The notes under the pieces: model-generated
Databases searched by the model: none
What the model saw: only the letters and a program-made list of their open reading frames with translations
What the model was told of the DNA's origin: nothing
Made by a program: the position numbers and the translations under genes
Shown here: piece after piece, positions 1 to 10,482 of the stretch
How the letters are laid out: each line of letters starts with the position of its first letter
Numbering within the stretch: position 1 is the first letter of the stretch
From: Larimichthys crocea
Lineage: Eukaryota; Chordata; Actinopteri; Sciaenidae
Assembly (NCBI RefSeq): GCF_000972845.2
Contig: NC_040016.1
Coordinates: 3,616,701 to 3,680,700, forward strand
DNA: 64,000 nt
Direction: 5' to 3'

Positions 1-15
1 ATATATATATATATA
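1..15. repeat. (AT)n microsatellite at window edge
   Basis: The window opens in an AT dinucleotide run of at least seven units. It is cut by the window boundary, so its true length is unknown. Confidence 0.85.
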
Positions 16-360
16 GTGAGAAATGAGTGTGCATGTAAATGTAGTAGCAGTAAATGATGCAACCCGATTCAATAAATCACTTGTTTGAAAATACAAACTG
101 GCAGTTATCGGCAGCTACTTTAAATAATCTTAACTTTCTCAAACGGTTTATTAGTTCAGCTCACTGTGACACTTTGGATGTATATTAGCAATGTCATAAG
201 GACTTTTAGTATCATCTAGCTATTATTTTTGTACCAGAGATAGCTAATATTTGTTCACACGGCCATGCCCAACAATTTATTTTGTCAAAATGGTGATGAC
301 CAGCTACCGTAATGTAGCAAAAGTACTTCCACCACTGTTTACGAGAACCGAAAGAAAAAT

Positions 361-545
361 AGTGTGGGTGAGAGAGAACACAAAGAAAAAGAGGATATTG
401 GGTGAGGAAGAAGGGGAGGAAAGAGGAGAAGGAATGCAGGGAGGATATGAGTCAGACAGGAGGGGAGGAGAATGTCAGGAAGAAGGGAGGGGGGGGGAGG
501 GAGGAGAGGAGAGGAGAGGAGAGGAGAGGAGAGGAGAGGAGAGGT
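361..545. repeat. Polypurine tract containing (GAGGA)n pentanucleotide array
   Basis: The plus strand is almost entirely A and G over about 185 bases. Bases 501-544 are a perfect pentanucleotide array of GAGGA, about 8.8 copies, preceded by a G-run near 487-497. Several overlapping open frames on both strands here are low-complexity artefacts of the repeat (Glu/Arg/Gly-rich one way, Ser/Leu/Pro-rich the other). Long homopurine mirror-like tracts can adopt triplex DNA, but nothing in the sequence shows that this one does. Confidence 0.9.
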
Positions 546-2395
546 CTTCTGGTTCTTCCACTTTACCAGCTCCCATTTACCCCTTGTCCCCCTCCTGCTG
601 CCTTTAATGGGTGGATAGAGATAAGAGGAGCAGAGTGGAAACTGTCCAAAGAGAGAAAAAAGGAGATCCATCTGTCCCTAAATGAGATCCTCGCTGTGCT
701 CTCACTCTGAAGGAGAGAGGAGGAGAAAGACAGAAAACACCCAGAAAGAGACAAGAGAGGAAAACACAGAGATAACTAGTAGGGCCCTGCCTGCACTCTC
801 TCCATTACTGCAATCACATTATCTGCTCTATCAGATGGAGATGCAGACACAAAAACAACATCTTCAGAGAGCAGTTTTAAAGTTTCTATTGAGGAAAAGG
901 GGACTTTAAATTTGAGGTCAGATGTGGCTGACGTGCCTAAAACTTTGCAAAAGCCCTTTCCTTTTGTGTTCAAATCTTTCAACCAAGCATGATTAAGAAG
1001 GAGAGAATTAGTCGTCCATTTATATGCAAATGAACTTCAATCAGTGACAGCTCATTGAAAGTGTGAATGCAGCGAGGTGTGGCTAACCCCTAAATCCACT
1101 GGAGAACTTTTTTTCTTTTTGACAAGATGGCTGTGTGAGTGACGGGAGGTGAAGCAGTGTGCTTTCTCCGATCAGAAAGAAGCCTTCGCAACTGGGATCA
1201 TCAGCCCTCCCGTGATGGAAGAAGACAAGGGTGTGAGCCTAACGCGTGGCTACAGTCATGAGAAGGACCACTGAGGTAGATCCATGGAGTCATTGATGAT
1301 GCACCAACATGATACTGGGTCTGAGGATGCAAAGTCACTGAGTAGCTTTTTCATGGAGGTGGAAAAATCTTTTTTCATATACAATCCAATGTTCACATTC
1401 CTGAATTCATTCCTATAGAGGAAATGTTTCACCAGCCAATTAGTCACCTAAACAACACATTAACTACTTAACATGTCTGCTTAAATCATACGATCAATAC
1501 AGCTCCAATTCACAAGCCTGTATGCCAATTTTATGGAGCTATTTGATCTATCTCACTCATGTGAAATGGCTGTTTTTCCACTGGAGCCAAACATATTAGT
1601 CAATTAATTAACTGGAATTGATTCATTAAAGAATTGACAGTTAATCAGTGACTTATGGAAGCAGTGAATGAAAATGTACTGCTTCCACCTTTCGAAATGT
1701 GAATGTTTTTTCTTCAGTGGTGGACTGATATCTTTGGAGTCTTGGGCTGTTTTCTCAGATGAAACAAGTTATTTGAAGATGTTAACCATCGAATCAAAAC
1801 AACCCCCTAAATCTACATCAGAACACACACTGATAAACAGTCACAGTATGACTAAACCAGATTTGATCCAAACCAAAAACTTACCATGACCCTACCTCAG
1901 TCAAACGTGAAACATGATGATAAACTGAGCTGAAAACTAAACCCTTTGGTAGAGGAAACAAGTAATAACGTAATTAGTTAATTACAGGAGGAGTGACTTT
2001 TTATAACTGTGCCCCTGCAATGGTATGGACATCTAGACTTCCTAAAGCATATTATATTTTCATAATGTTATATATCTACAGCATGAGCTAAAACCAACTT
2101 GGCTTGGTTGAAAGGAAAGGGGGATTTCAACAGCACTCTAATCAATCAGACTGCTCCTCTATTCCCTTCTAGAAGCATTCATTTGCATAAACTAGCCTAC
2201 AAGCTTTCATTGCGGATGTATTGATGAACTAGAACACCAAAATACATTGTCACTGATTGTTAATACAGTAACTTAACCCCCAACATATTTTGAAAATATA
2301 TATCTTCATTAGATAATTGTATTCAGGCTAGAAGCTAATCTGATATCCTCCTCCCAAACAACTCTGGCATTCACTCTATAAAGGATGCAGATAGT
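546..2395. other. Noncoding stretch of magi1 intron
   Basis: I see no coding region. Two perfect octamer motifs of the POU/OCT type are present: ATGCAAAT at 1024-1031 and its reverse complement ATTTGCAT at 2181-2188. Either could be a chance match; they are recorded only as possible binding sites. Confidence 0.6.
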
Positions 2396-2422
2396 TACCC
2401 TAACCCTAACCCTAACCCTAAC
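2396..2422. repeat. Short interstitial telomeric repeat, (CCCTAA)4
   Basis: Four perfect CCCTAA units run from 2398 to 2421, flanked by partial units. This is the vertebrate telomere repeat (TTAGGG on the minus strand) in a chromosome-internal setting, since unique sequence lies on both sides. Such short interstitial arrays usually arise by telomerase-assisted double-strand-break repair or by microsatellite expansion. The array is translated as a Val-Arg repeat in a minus-strand open frame discussed in the findings. Confidence 0.9.
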
Positions 2423-5400
2423 TATAAAACACCAACTACATACCTTTAATGTTTTACAGTGGTCACATACTGAGTTTCCAGCAGTACCAGATGGACAAAA
2501 AACTCTGAGAAAACAACCAATTAGAGCAAAACCTCCAAGGACGTACAGTAGGAATATTGTGTACTGTAAAATAAGAGATAGCAGTGTTCCTACAACACAA
2601 TATGTTGTCAAATATTCATGATAATACAAAACTGCAAGACCAGCACATAACAAACCCAGGGCATAGGACTCATCCATTTTTTTTACTGCGAGAGAATCAA
2701 CCCCCTCAACCATTACAAAAGTTCTCACCATTTCTTTTTAGTGAGCCATGCAGGTCCACAGGACAGAGGACCCATAACTTCACAGCATGCAATCCCCCAT
2801 TACAGCTAACCAGAGCTGAAGTCAATAGCAGCACGGTGGAAGGCTGCAGGGAACTGTGAGGGGAAATCACGCCTGATGACATAAATGTAGGAAAAGCAAA
2901 CACAGAGGAGGAGTGGATAAACGGAATGATTCGGGGTTAACTCCCCCAGGAGGTTAAAGAAATGTGGGTATATATACGTACATGTGAGTGCGTGTGTGCG
3001 TGTATCCGTCCTTCTGCGCCGCTTATTTGTGCATGCGTGCATGACAAAGTGTGCATTCCAGATGACTGAGGAGAGAAGTACTCTGAGGCAAACTGATGCA
3101 GATCGACAGAGATGGAGCAAGCGTGGGTCGTGCACCGTTATAACAATTAGTCAACCGCACCCCCCCCCAACCCCACCTATAATACCCCTTCACTGTTCTC
3201 CCTCCCCCTGCAGCACATGCTGTACGCAAGGGTGCTGAACTAGAAACAGCTCTCCAAACAACTGACTGAATGAACGGCCAACCTAAAACCTCGCCAACAA
3301 CCTCCTGCTAACAATAGTCAGACGCTCATTGAAAGCTATCATGTTGTACTGCACTTGCTTAGCAACCTGGCCACACCATCCGTCCTTTAACCTTCCAAAT
3401 CTATTCAAACACTCCTTATTGGTGATACAAAATATGCACCAATGGTTCTAAGCCTGGAGGTCAGTAGACCCCTATGAGGATGTTGAAAACAGTCCCATAC
3501 TGACCTTAATCTTTGCTTGTTTGTTTTTTAAATACCTTGTTGTTTTACTCTCTTCTCTTCTTAAAATCTGTAAACCCCTGGGCATGCAACATGTGATGAA
3601 GACATAGCTTCATATTAAGGGGGTCAGGAAAAAAAAAAAAAAAGCCTGGCACACCACATTGGGACTCATTTCTTTCAAAGAAAAGAAGCAATATAATGAT
3701 TTTTAAAAAATCCATTCAGCTGCTTGGAGGAATTTCTATGAGGCATTTCCCAAAAGACTTATAAAGATCTGAGAACGTTTCAGGCAAAATGAGGTGTGTC
3801 TCCTGGCAAATCATGTGAGGAATAGTTGATACTACAACATTAGGAGGGGAGATATTCATTTGACTGTGTCCCACTGACATAAACTGGAAGAACAAGGGGC
3901 TCATTGTGTCTCAAAACTGAACCCTCTGCAGTCAGATTAATAGCCAACCTTGGCTCCCTCACTCATACCTGAAAAGTCCCGTGTTTAATTGCTCGTACAG
4001 TACACCCCCTTTATGGTTTTATTCACAAAGCACTTCAACCTAATGTCATTAAAAGCCCATTTGGCCTATTGACGATCATTTAACTATAACCTTGTACAGT
4101 GTCTGTAATGAAGTAAATGAGTTCTTGAGCTGGCAATGCTTTCATAGCACACAGCATCTGCAGTCCAGTAAGTCAGACAAACTGATGAATGAATCAACAA
4201 GTCGTGGTGGACGCAGCATGGTTTGTGGGAGTGTGCAGGAATCTTGGCAAGTGATTTATTGAGCAGCATTAGCGTGACATCAGAACGGTGGCCTCTGTGC
4301 CCCTTCCCCACTTCTTAAACCTCCAGATTCCCACAAAACCTTCTGAGCTGGAAGTACTGAAGATGAAGATGCCTTTTTTTTTTTGAATAAGAGAGTGGAG
4401 GATGGGTGTGTTACTTATGCGAAGGGGCAGATTAGGGAGTCCACACGGGATAGAGGTTAAAAAGGATTACAAGACAGAGAAACTGAGCAGGTAGAAGGAG
4501 GCGCTCTTAGGGTCTGAAGGAACAGCCTAGAACCTTTAAGATCTTCCACATAACTCAACGAGAACATTAATCAGTGACCAGACTGACAGTTTCTTAACAT
4601 TTTGCACTCGGCAGCCAAATAAATTAAGTAGTCTTTGACCTGGGGCAGAGATCATTTAAACATTTTAGAAAACTAGAACCAGGGACAGGCTGTGTTCACT
4701 TCACAGTCCAGTACACACTGAAATCTACTGTCAAGGGTCACGCAATAATGAAAATGAAACACGACTGGAGTACAAATTGGTCATATCATCTGCCTGAACT
4801 AAGACAGAATGAAGAGAAGTAAATCCCTGATAATAAGCTGACATTACTTATTGATTTATTGTTATCCTTGATTACATCACATGCAACAGACACAACCACA
4901 AGGCTTTACCACTGTGACACACGAACCAGTCACAACTGCCTTTGGAGTTCAGCTCAAAAATGATGTCATTTTCACATCTCCGGTTTTTGGGGAGAAGTTT
5001 TATTAGAAAGAAGTCACAGTCTGACATTTTTTATTCGGAACACATGCAGAGAACCTTGCAGAGGTTTTGGCAAGAGGACCACTGCTAATGTGCAGTGCTG
5101 TATGCTGATCCCTCATTCTGAAAAGTACAGGCTCAGTTGAAGTGCTAAAGGGCTGCAGTGTAGTGCAATGGTTTAATATGAAAGGTCTATTGTAAAATGA
5201 CCCAAATGGTGGTGCTCAGATGATTGGTGTCATACATTAGACACTAAATTGGCTAAAATTAAATGCTGCAGTGAAACAAAAATTGTCATTTAGCACAAAG
5301 TGATTTTCCCGCTGAATAACCAGGTTCAAACACCTCTAAATTAACTTTGTGCTTAAGAAAAGGTGAACATCCTTCAATAGTACGATAAAGGAAGACATAC

Positions 5401-8231
5401 TGCTGCAATTCAAGAATTACACACAACTGCTTTTAATAAAAGTTTGGGTAAAAGTTAAATCAAATAATGTATACAACGGAAGGTTGGAGCATGTGGTCAT
5501 AATTTGCATGTGTACTGTACAAGTACATAACAATGCATACCAACAGAGCTACGCTATACTCCCTGTCTTCCACAAGTCTCCAGGCCCATGACATCAACAA
5601 ACGGCACTGCTTAAAATCATCTAAATGTCGTATTCAATCAGACTTTAATAACACAAAGATGGAATGCTTAAGATCATCTTTTTTACTTGGCAACATGAGT
5701 GACTGTCACTGTTTTATTATTTCTGCATGGCGCTCCCAAAAATTCATTTTGCAATTAAGCCTCACTCACCACTTCTTTTGCCTTAGATTTTCTACTGAGG
5801 AAGTTTGAGTGGGTTTGTCTCTTTTCTCGGGCTGTTGGATTTGGTGGTCTTTACTGTTCATGCTACCTACCAAATTAAAAACCCAAATTCTTTTTAATTT
5901 TGAAAAATATTGCCAGAAGAATAGAAATCATTGTTCCATGCACTCTCAGGCTTGTTACGTGGGAAATAAACTTTTAATAAGCAAACACAAACGGTTTCAT
6001 TATCTGGGTGTAGACTGAATCATTACATTGAGACACAGCAACAGTTCATTAATGAAAAGTATGCAGAATATTAAGAAGATGGAAATAATCAAATCAGTCA
6101 TTTCTGTGCATTGATACTTTCAAAATCCTTTAATCAACAGCTAACCAGAAGGTAGGAACGTTAAATTAAACCACATTAAATAAAGTGCATCATTCTAGTA
6201 ATGTCGTCAGCATAGAAAAATACTCCTCTAGTCATTTAAATTACGACTGGGGGAATAAAACCTGGTTTCCTGCTATCTCCATCAGTGCTCCACTCCAAAG
6301 GAAAAAAAGGCACCGCACAGGTCTTAATGTTAGTCATCACTCAGCGCCTACCACATTAGGCTACCAGCCTCATACTTGGCTAGCAGATCTATGCTAACAA
6401 TGTAGCTGCAGGGGCCTCGCTGAGGTAAAAAGGTCATCAGAAAACATAAATTAGGCTGGAGCCAACAGATGTGCAGTGAAAAAAAAATCAATGACTAATT
6501 GAGAAGTATAAGGAGAGGTTAGGATGGCATGCTGTGGGGGCTTGACTGTGGAGAAATGGATATTCTGAAAAGAGATGACAGATAAACTGGGGTCTGGAAG
6601 GAGAAGGAGTAATGATAATGGACTGCATCTTGTGCCATTTAAACAAGCTTCCACAAGTGGTCAGCACAAAGTAAGGAACAGCAAAGACAAAATGGGTGGT
6701 CTTCAAAGTGAGGAATGCCAAAGGAAACAAAGGAGGGAGAACATGTGGAACATAAATAAATGGCAAACTGAACTAATCTTCAATCTTAGCTGATGCTGCT
6801 TTCCCGTCCAGCAGGTCATTTAATGCCAGCGCTGCCTCAGGAGTCCTGATTATTACACAGAGTATGAAAGACTTTGCACCTCTGGAATGTGAATCATGAA
6901 CTGGAAAGACCACAACGTTGTGGGCTTCAGGCCAATGATAGATGTACTGTCCATGAAGGTGGGCCTTCACTCACATGAAATTTAAAAAGCAGAGCTACAT
7001 TAAATAAGGATCCAGAAAAAAAGAGTTTATTTCTGAGATTCACAACTAAATGATGTGAATCCTAGCACCATAAGCTTGGCCACAGTACAACTGCATCCTG
7101 AAGACTATGCTATACATTGGCCCATGAAGGCTCATTGATGCTTGACCAATGAGAACCTTCCACTGGCCTTTACAGCAGTGGTTATGGGTTATAGTTGAGC
7201 TGATATAAAAATCATTTGGCTTTTTCTTAAAGTCCTACTGGTTGGCGGTGATCTTGAGCAGAAACGGATGTGCTGAAACATTTATTTCTGTGTTGGCTAA
7301 AGTGGAGAGGATCAATAAAACAAAACTTTTTCACTATCTGTTCTCTGAGGTTTCCTGGCCACCTGTGGCCCTATCAGATTTAACTAGATTAAACAACAAA
7401 ACAAGGCTTACACGCAGTTACTGTTCTACTCGCTGTAAAGTTATTTAATTACTGAACTTGAAAAAAAATGTGGAAAGACTGGGAACCCCAGGCTACATAA
7501 TTAGTATTCTCAACTCGCTATCTGTGCTATCACACTCTATTATTTGGGATGCTCAAAGAGGGCTACCAAGACGAACACTGGCATCGTTTGCAATTAAGGA
7601 AACAATAATGACAAAGACAGCGATAACGCTCTCCATTACAGTCTGTGCTGGAGGAATCTGTCTCCTGATAACCTCGTTTTGATTGGACACTTTAATCAAA
7701 AGGACCAAATGTCTGTGTTCCAATCCTATTATGTGCCAGAGCAGAGGAGAACACACTATTGAATTAGCTTCAAAGTCAGCCTGGAGCCTGCAAGCCCTCA
7801 TGCAACATTCGGCCTGCATCTGCACTGCAATGCCTCTTGCTTGTTAGTGAGTAATATCTGGCATAAAAGGGAATTAGACCAAATTGCAAACTTTAACTGG
7901 GATGCATTTTTGTTCAGGGTCACTCTTTTTCTTTTGTTTTTCAGCCTCTCTTCCCATCAGTGATGTATAATACATTTGCAAAATGTTCAAATTCCTCCTC
8001 ATGGCTCATCTTCACTTACCCACCTTAACTCTTGGATGACCATGAAGTCTGACTTGAGTTTTACAGCTGAGAAAAAGTTGCATCTCTTCAGAAGCAGAAA
8101 TGTAATCGGGTTATAAAACGTAAGCCATATGTGCCAGCTTCTAGGTGCTGGTGTTATCATAAAAAAAAAACACCACTGCGGCTATTAACACATAAACTGA
8201 TCAAAAGCTGAGGCAGCAAAGCTGTGAGGAC

Positions 8232-8252
8232 AAAAAAAAAAAAAAAAAAAAA
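8232..8252. repeat. Poly(A) run, 21 bases
   Basis: An uninterrupted run of 21 A. There is no obvious retroelement body immediately upstream and I found no target-site duplication, so it is called a simple repeat rather than a retrocopy tail. Confidence 0.85.
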
Positions 8253-10015
8253 CTGTTGCTGTCAAAGTTTGAGAGCTGGGCAGTAAATAAAGTTAGCTTT
8301 GATTTCTGTCGCCGGTGCCAGCGGGCTGAAAAACAAACTCTCTGAGATAGATTTGTGAACTATAAAGTCAGAAAATCAATAGAGGGCGAATGCTAACTCA
8401 GGTGCTACTTGAACAACATTTGTCACTCTGTCCTGCGTCTTAGAACAAATTGTTTCATAAAAATTAATAAAAAGGCAATGTCTGGCAACATATTGAATTG
8501 ATATTTTACTGATGAAGAAGAGCTGTTCTGCTGCTCTGTGCAGCCCTCTGCGTACTGGCTTGCAGATGACTGCGTAAGCGATCGCTTGTTTATTACCATC
8601 ACGCTTAGTTTATTTGCATAAATCACAAACGCGAGGGGCTGTGTTTGTGTGGCTGAGAAAAGATGAAGGGAAGTGCACCTATCATTGGTGAGGACGGCTG
8701 CCAAGTGACTAATCATGCCGCACACGCTGAGGGTAACACAAAAGCCCACCGCAACACGATTCAGCATGTGCTTGCATCATTGCTCTGTGACCTCAAATAA
8801 AGCCCTGAATCTGATACAGAAGTATTACTTTTGCAAAATGCTGAACGCAGCCTTATTACTGGGTCTGAAATATGATTTTTTTTTCTTGTCACGACATACA
8901 AAGAGGTCTCTTGATACTGTAGCATAAATATAGCTTGGAACATGAAAAGTAACAAAATGATTTCATGGAAGTCCAGTTATTTTTTGCAGTAAATATACAA
9001 ACTGCTCAAATATCAGTGCATCAGAAAGCAAGTGTGTTGGCTGAGCTAAAGGAAAAGATAAGACCCAATAAACAAATCATTACAATAACTGTCCCTTAAT
9101 GATGTGAGAAGCTGCTTCGCTGTTTGGCAATCGCAAGGAAATCTAAATGCACTAAAGGGGGGTACTGAAGGACAGCCATACGAATCAGCTGGTCACATGA
9201 CTGGGACAAAAACACAAGTAAAAAGAACTGTTTGTCACAAATCAAGAGCCGAAGGACATAAAGAGTGAGTGAAACACACCAAACAATGGCATTAAAGTCG
9301 AGGAATTAATGTCAAGATGAGAGATGACAAGTTTGTCTGATGCTCATTCTCTGAGAAAATACATGCTAAATCACCATTGGAGATCCCCGTTTTAAGATGG
9401 CGCCGGGGATTCGCAACTCCCAAATGAGTGTCAGATGAGACAAACATGTAAACATGCAGACATAAACTCAATATGCTCTCTTTGTGTTTGTGTGTCTGGA
9501 AGCTAACCTGCTGCTGACCACAGAGCTCTCCACGCCAGCTGCTGACATGCCTCCCTCACATTCCACAAATGAGCGGTCCGGCTTTGGGCCAGATGACTGG
9601 GGCAGAGCCGTCTTCACCCTGCAGACAATCAGCCCCAGCCCCTGCCCTCCTAATGAGGGCCTTTAATTAGTCGTTAACCATGGGGACCAGCCAGTATGCC
9701 TTTTTGCCCCTGCGCTCTCTGATCAATAGCCATGACATTTCTGTTCTCAACTCCTCTAATTACATTTTGGGGGTGGAGAGAGAGATGGAGTTTTTATATT
9801 CTGCAGTTCTCATTTAGCTGCAGTATAATAATCATTCATAAGAACAAACTCGCTGACCCTAAAAACAAACAACTCAATGCATAAAATAATGTGGTCCAAT
9901 GTAAGACTGTACGATATACAAAACATTTGTGAAACGTTCCATATTTTGTGTTGACTCAACTCTAGTTTCAGTTGGCCTTGTATTGGATTGCATTCGACTC
10001 GAAATGTGTTTCCAA

Positions 10016-10033
10016 TTTTTTTTTTTTTTTTTT
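10016..10033. repeat. Poly(T) run, 18 bases
   Basis: An uninterrupted run of 18 T. On the minus strand this would be an A-tail, but the sequence at higher coordinates does not show a recognisable retrocopy. Confidence 0.85.
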
Positions 10034-10338
10034 ACACCCATATTTACAAGCACGGGAAGTGTAAGATAGGAGGATCGCACCACCACCACAAACTACAGCA
10101 CTCACACGTTCATACAGTCGAGTCAAGTTTCATCAAAATCATGTGTTAGTTATATATACATCTATGCACACATACAGAGAGAGTGACAGACCTGGACACA
10201 GATTGCTGGTGAAAGGGGTAGGGTAGGGTAAGCTATTGATTTGTGTTTGTTTGTGCTGTGAAACCCTTTCCCCCAGTGTGTGTACACGTGTGTGTCAACA
10301 GCATGCAGCGGCCCCTGGCTGCTGCGCTCCCCGTGTCA

Positions 10339-10482
10339 TCAATTACACATGGAGCCACCTCCGAGATCGGTAACATCCATCCTGGCCCGAGCCCGGGCGT
10401 ATCGTAGCAACAAGAACTCTGGGGGAACACGGTTGAGGGGCGGGTCGGCAAGGGTACAGGGGTAGATCTGCGGTAGCACCAT
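10339..10482 (-). CDS. Possible 47-codon small ORF in a GC-rich, CpG-containing patch
   Basis: I do not recognise this protein. The minus-strand frame begins with ATG followed by G (good +4 context) at 10482 and ends at a TGA at 10341-10339, with an in-frame TGA two codons before the start. The product is rich in Pro, Leu and Arg, with an internal RYARARAR basic run and a MDVTDLGGG segment. The surrounding 10300-10460 has noticeably more CpG and GC than the rest of the intron, which suggests constraint, a recent insertion, or an unmethylated element. It could equally be a conserved noncoding element with a chance ORF, or a small alternative exon. It lies in the same orientation as magi1. Low confidence that it is translated. 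Confidence 0.15.
   Translation of the reverse strand: MVLPQIYPCTLADPPLNRVPPEFLLLRYARARARMDVTDLGGGSMCN

Larger units (their letters stand above)
2678..10190. other. Noncoding stretch of magi1 intron
   Basis: No exon, RNA gene or complete mobile element was recognised. It holds homopolymer runs, notably 21 A at 8232-8252 and 18 T at 10016-10033, and a short C-rich run near 3161-3180. The part at 9480-9750 is compositionally different (GC-richer, with a TTTAATTAG and GTTAAC cluster) and resembles a conserved enhancer; see findings. Open frames here are short and show no family resemblance. Confidence 0.6.

Noticed and set aside
251..710. Overlapping Glu/Arg-rich and Ser/Leu-rich open frames
   Set aside because: They are translations of a polypurine tract and GAGGA array, open on both strands because the repeat lacks stop codons.
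8232..8252. A-run as the tail of a processed retrocopy
   Set aside because: No gene-like sequence upstream and no target-site duplication visible.
10216..10235. GGGTAGGGTAGGGTA as another telomeric array
   Set aside because: The unit is TAGGG (five bases), not TTAGGG, with only about three copies.
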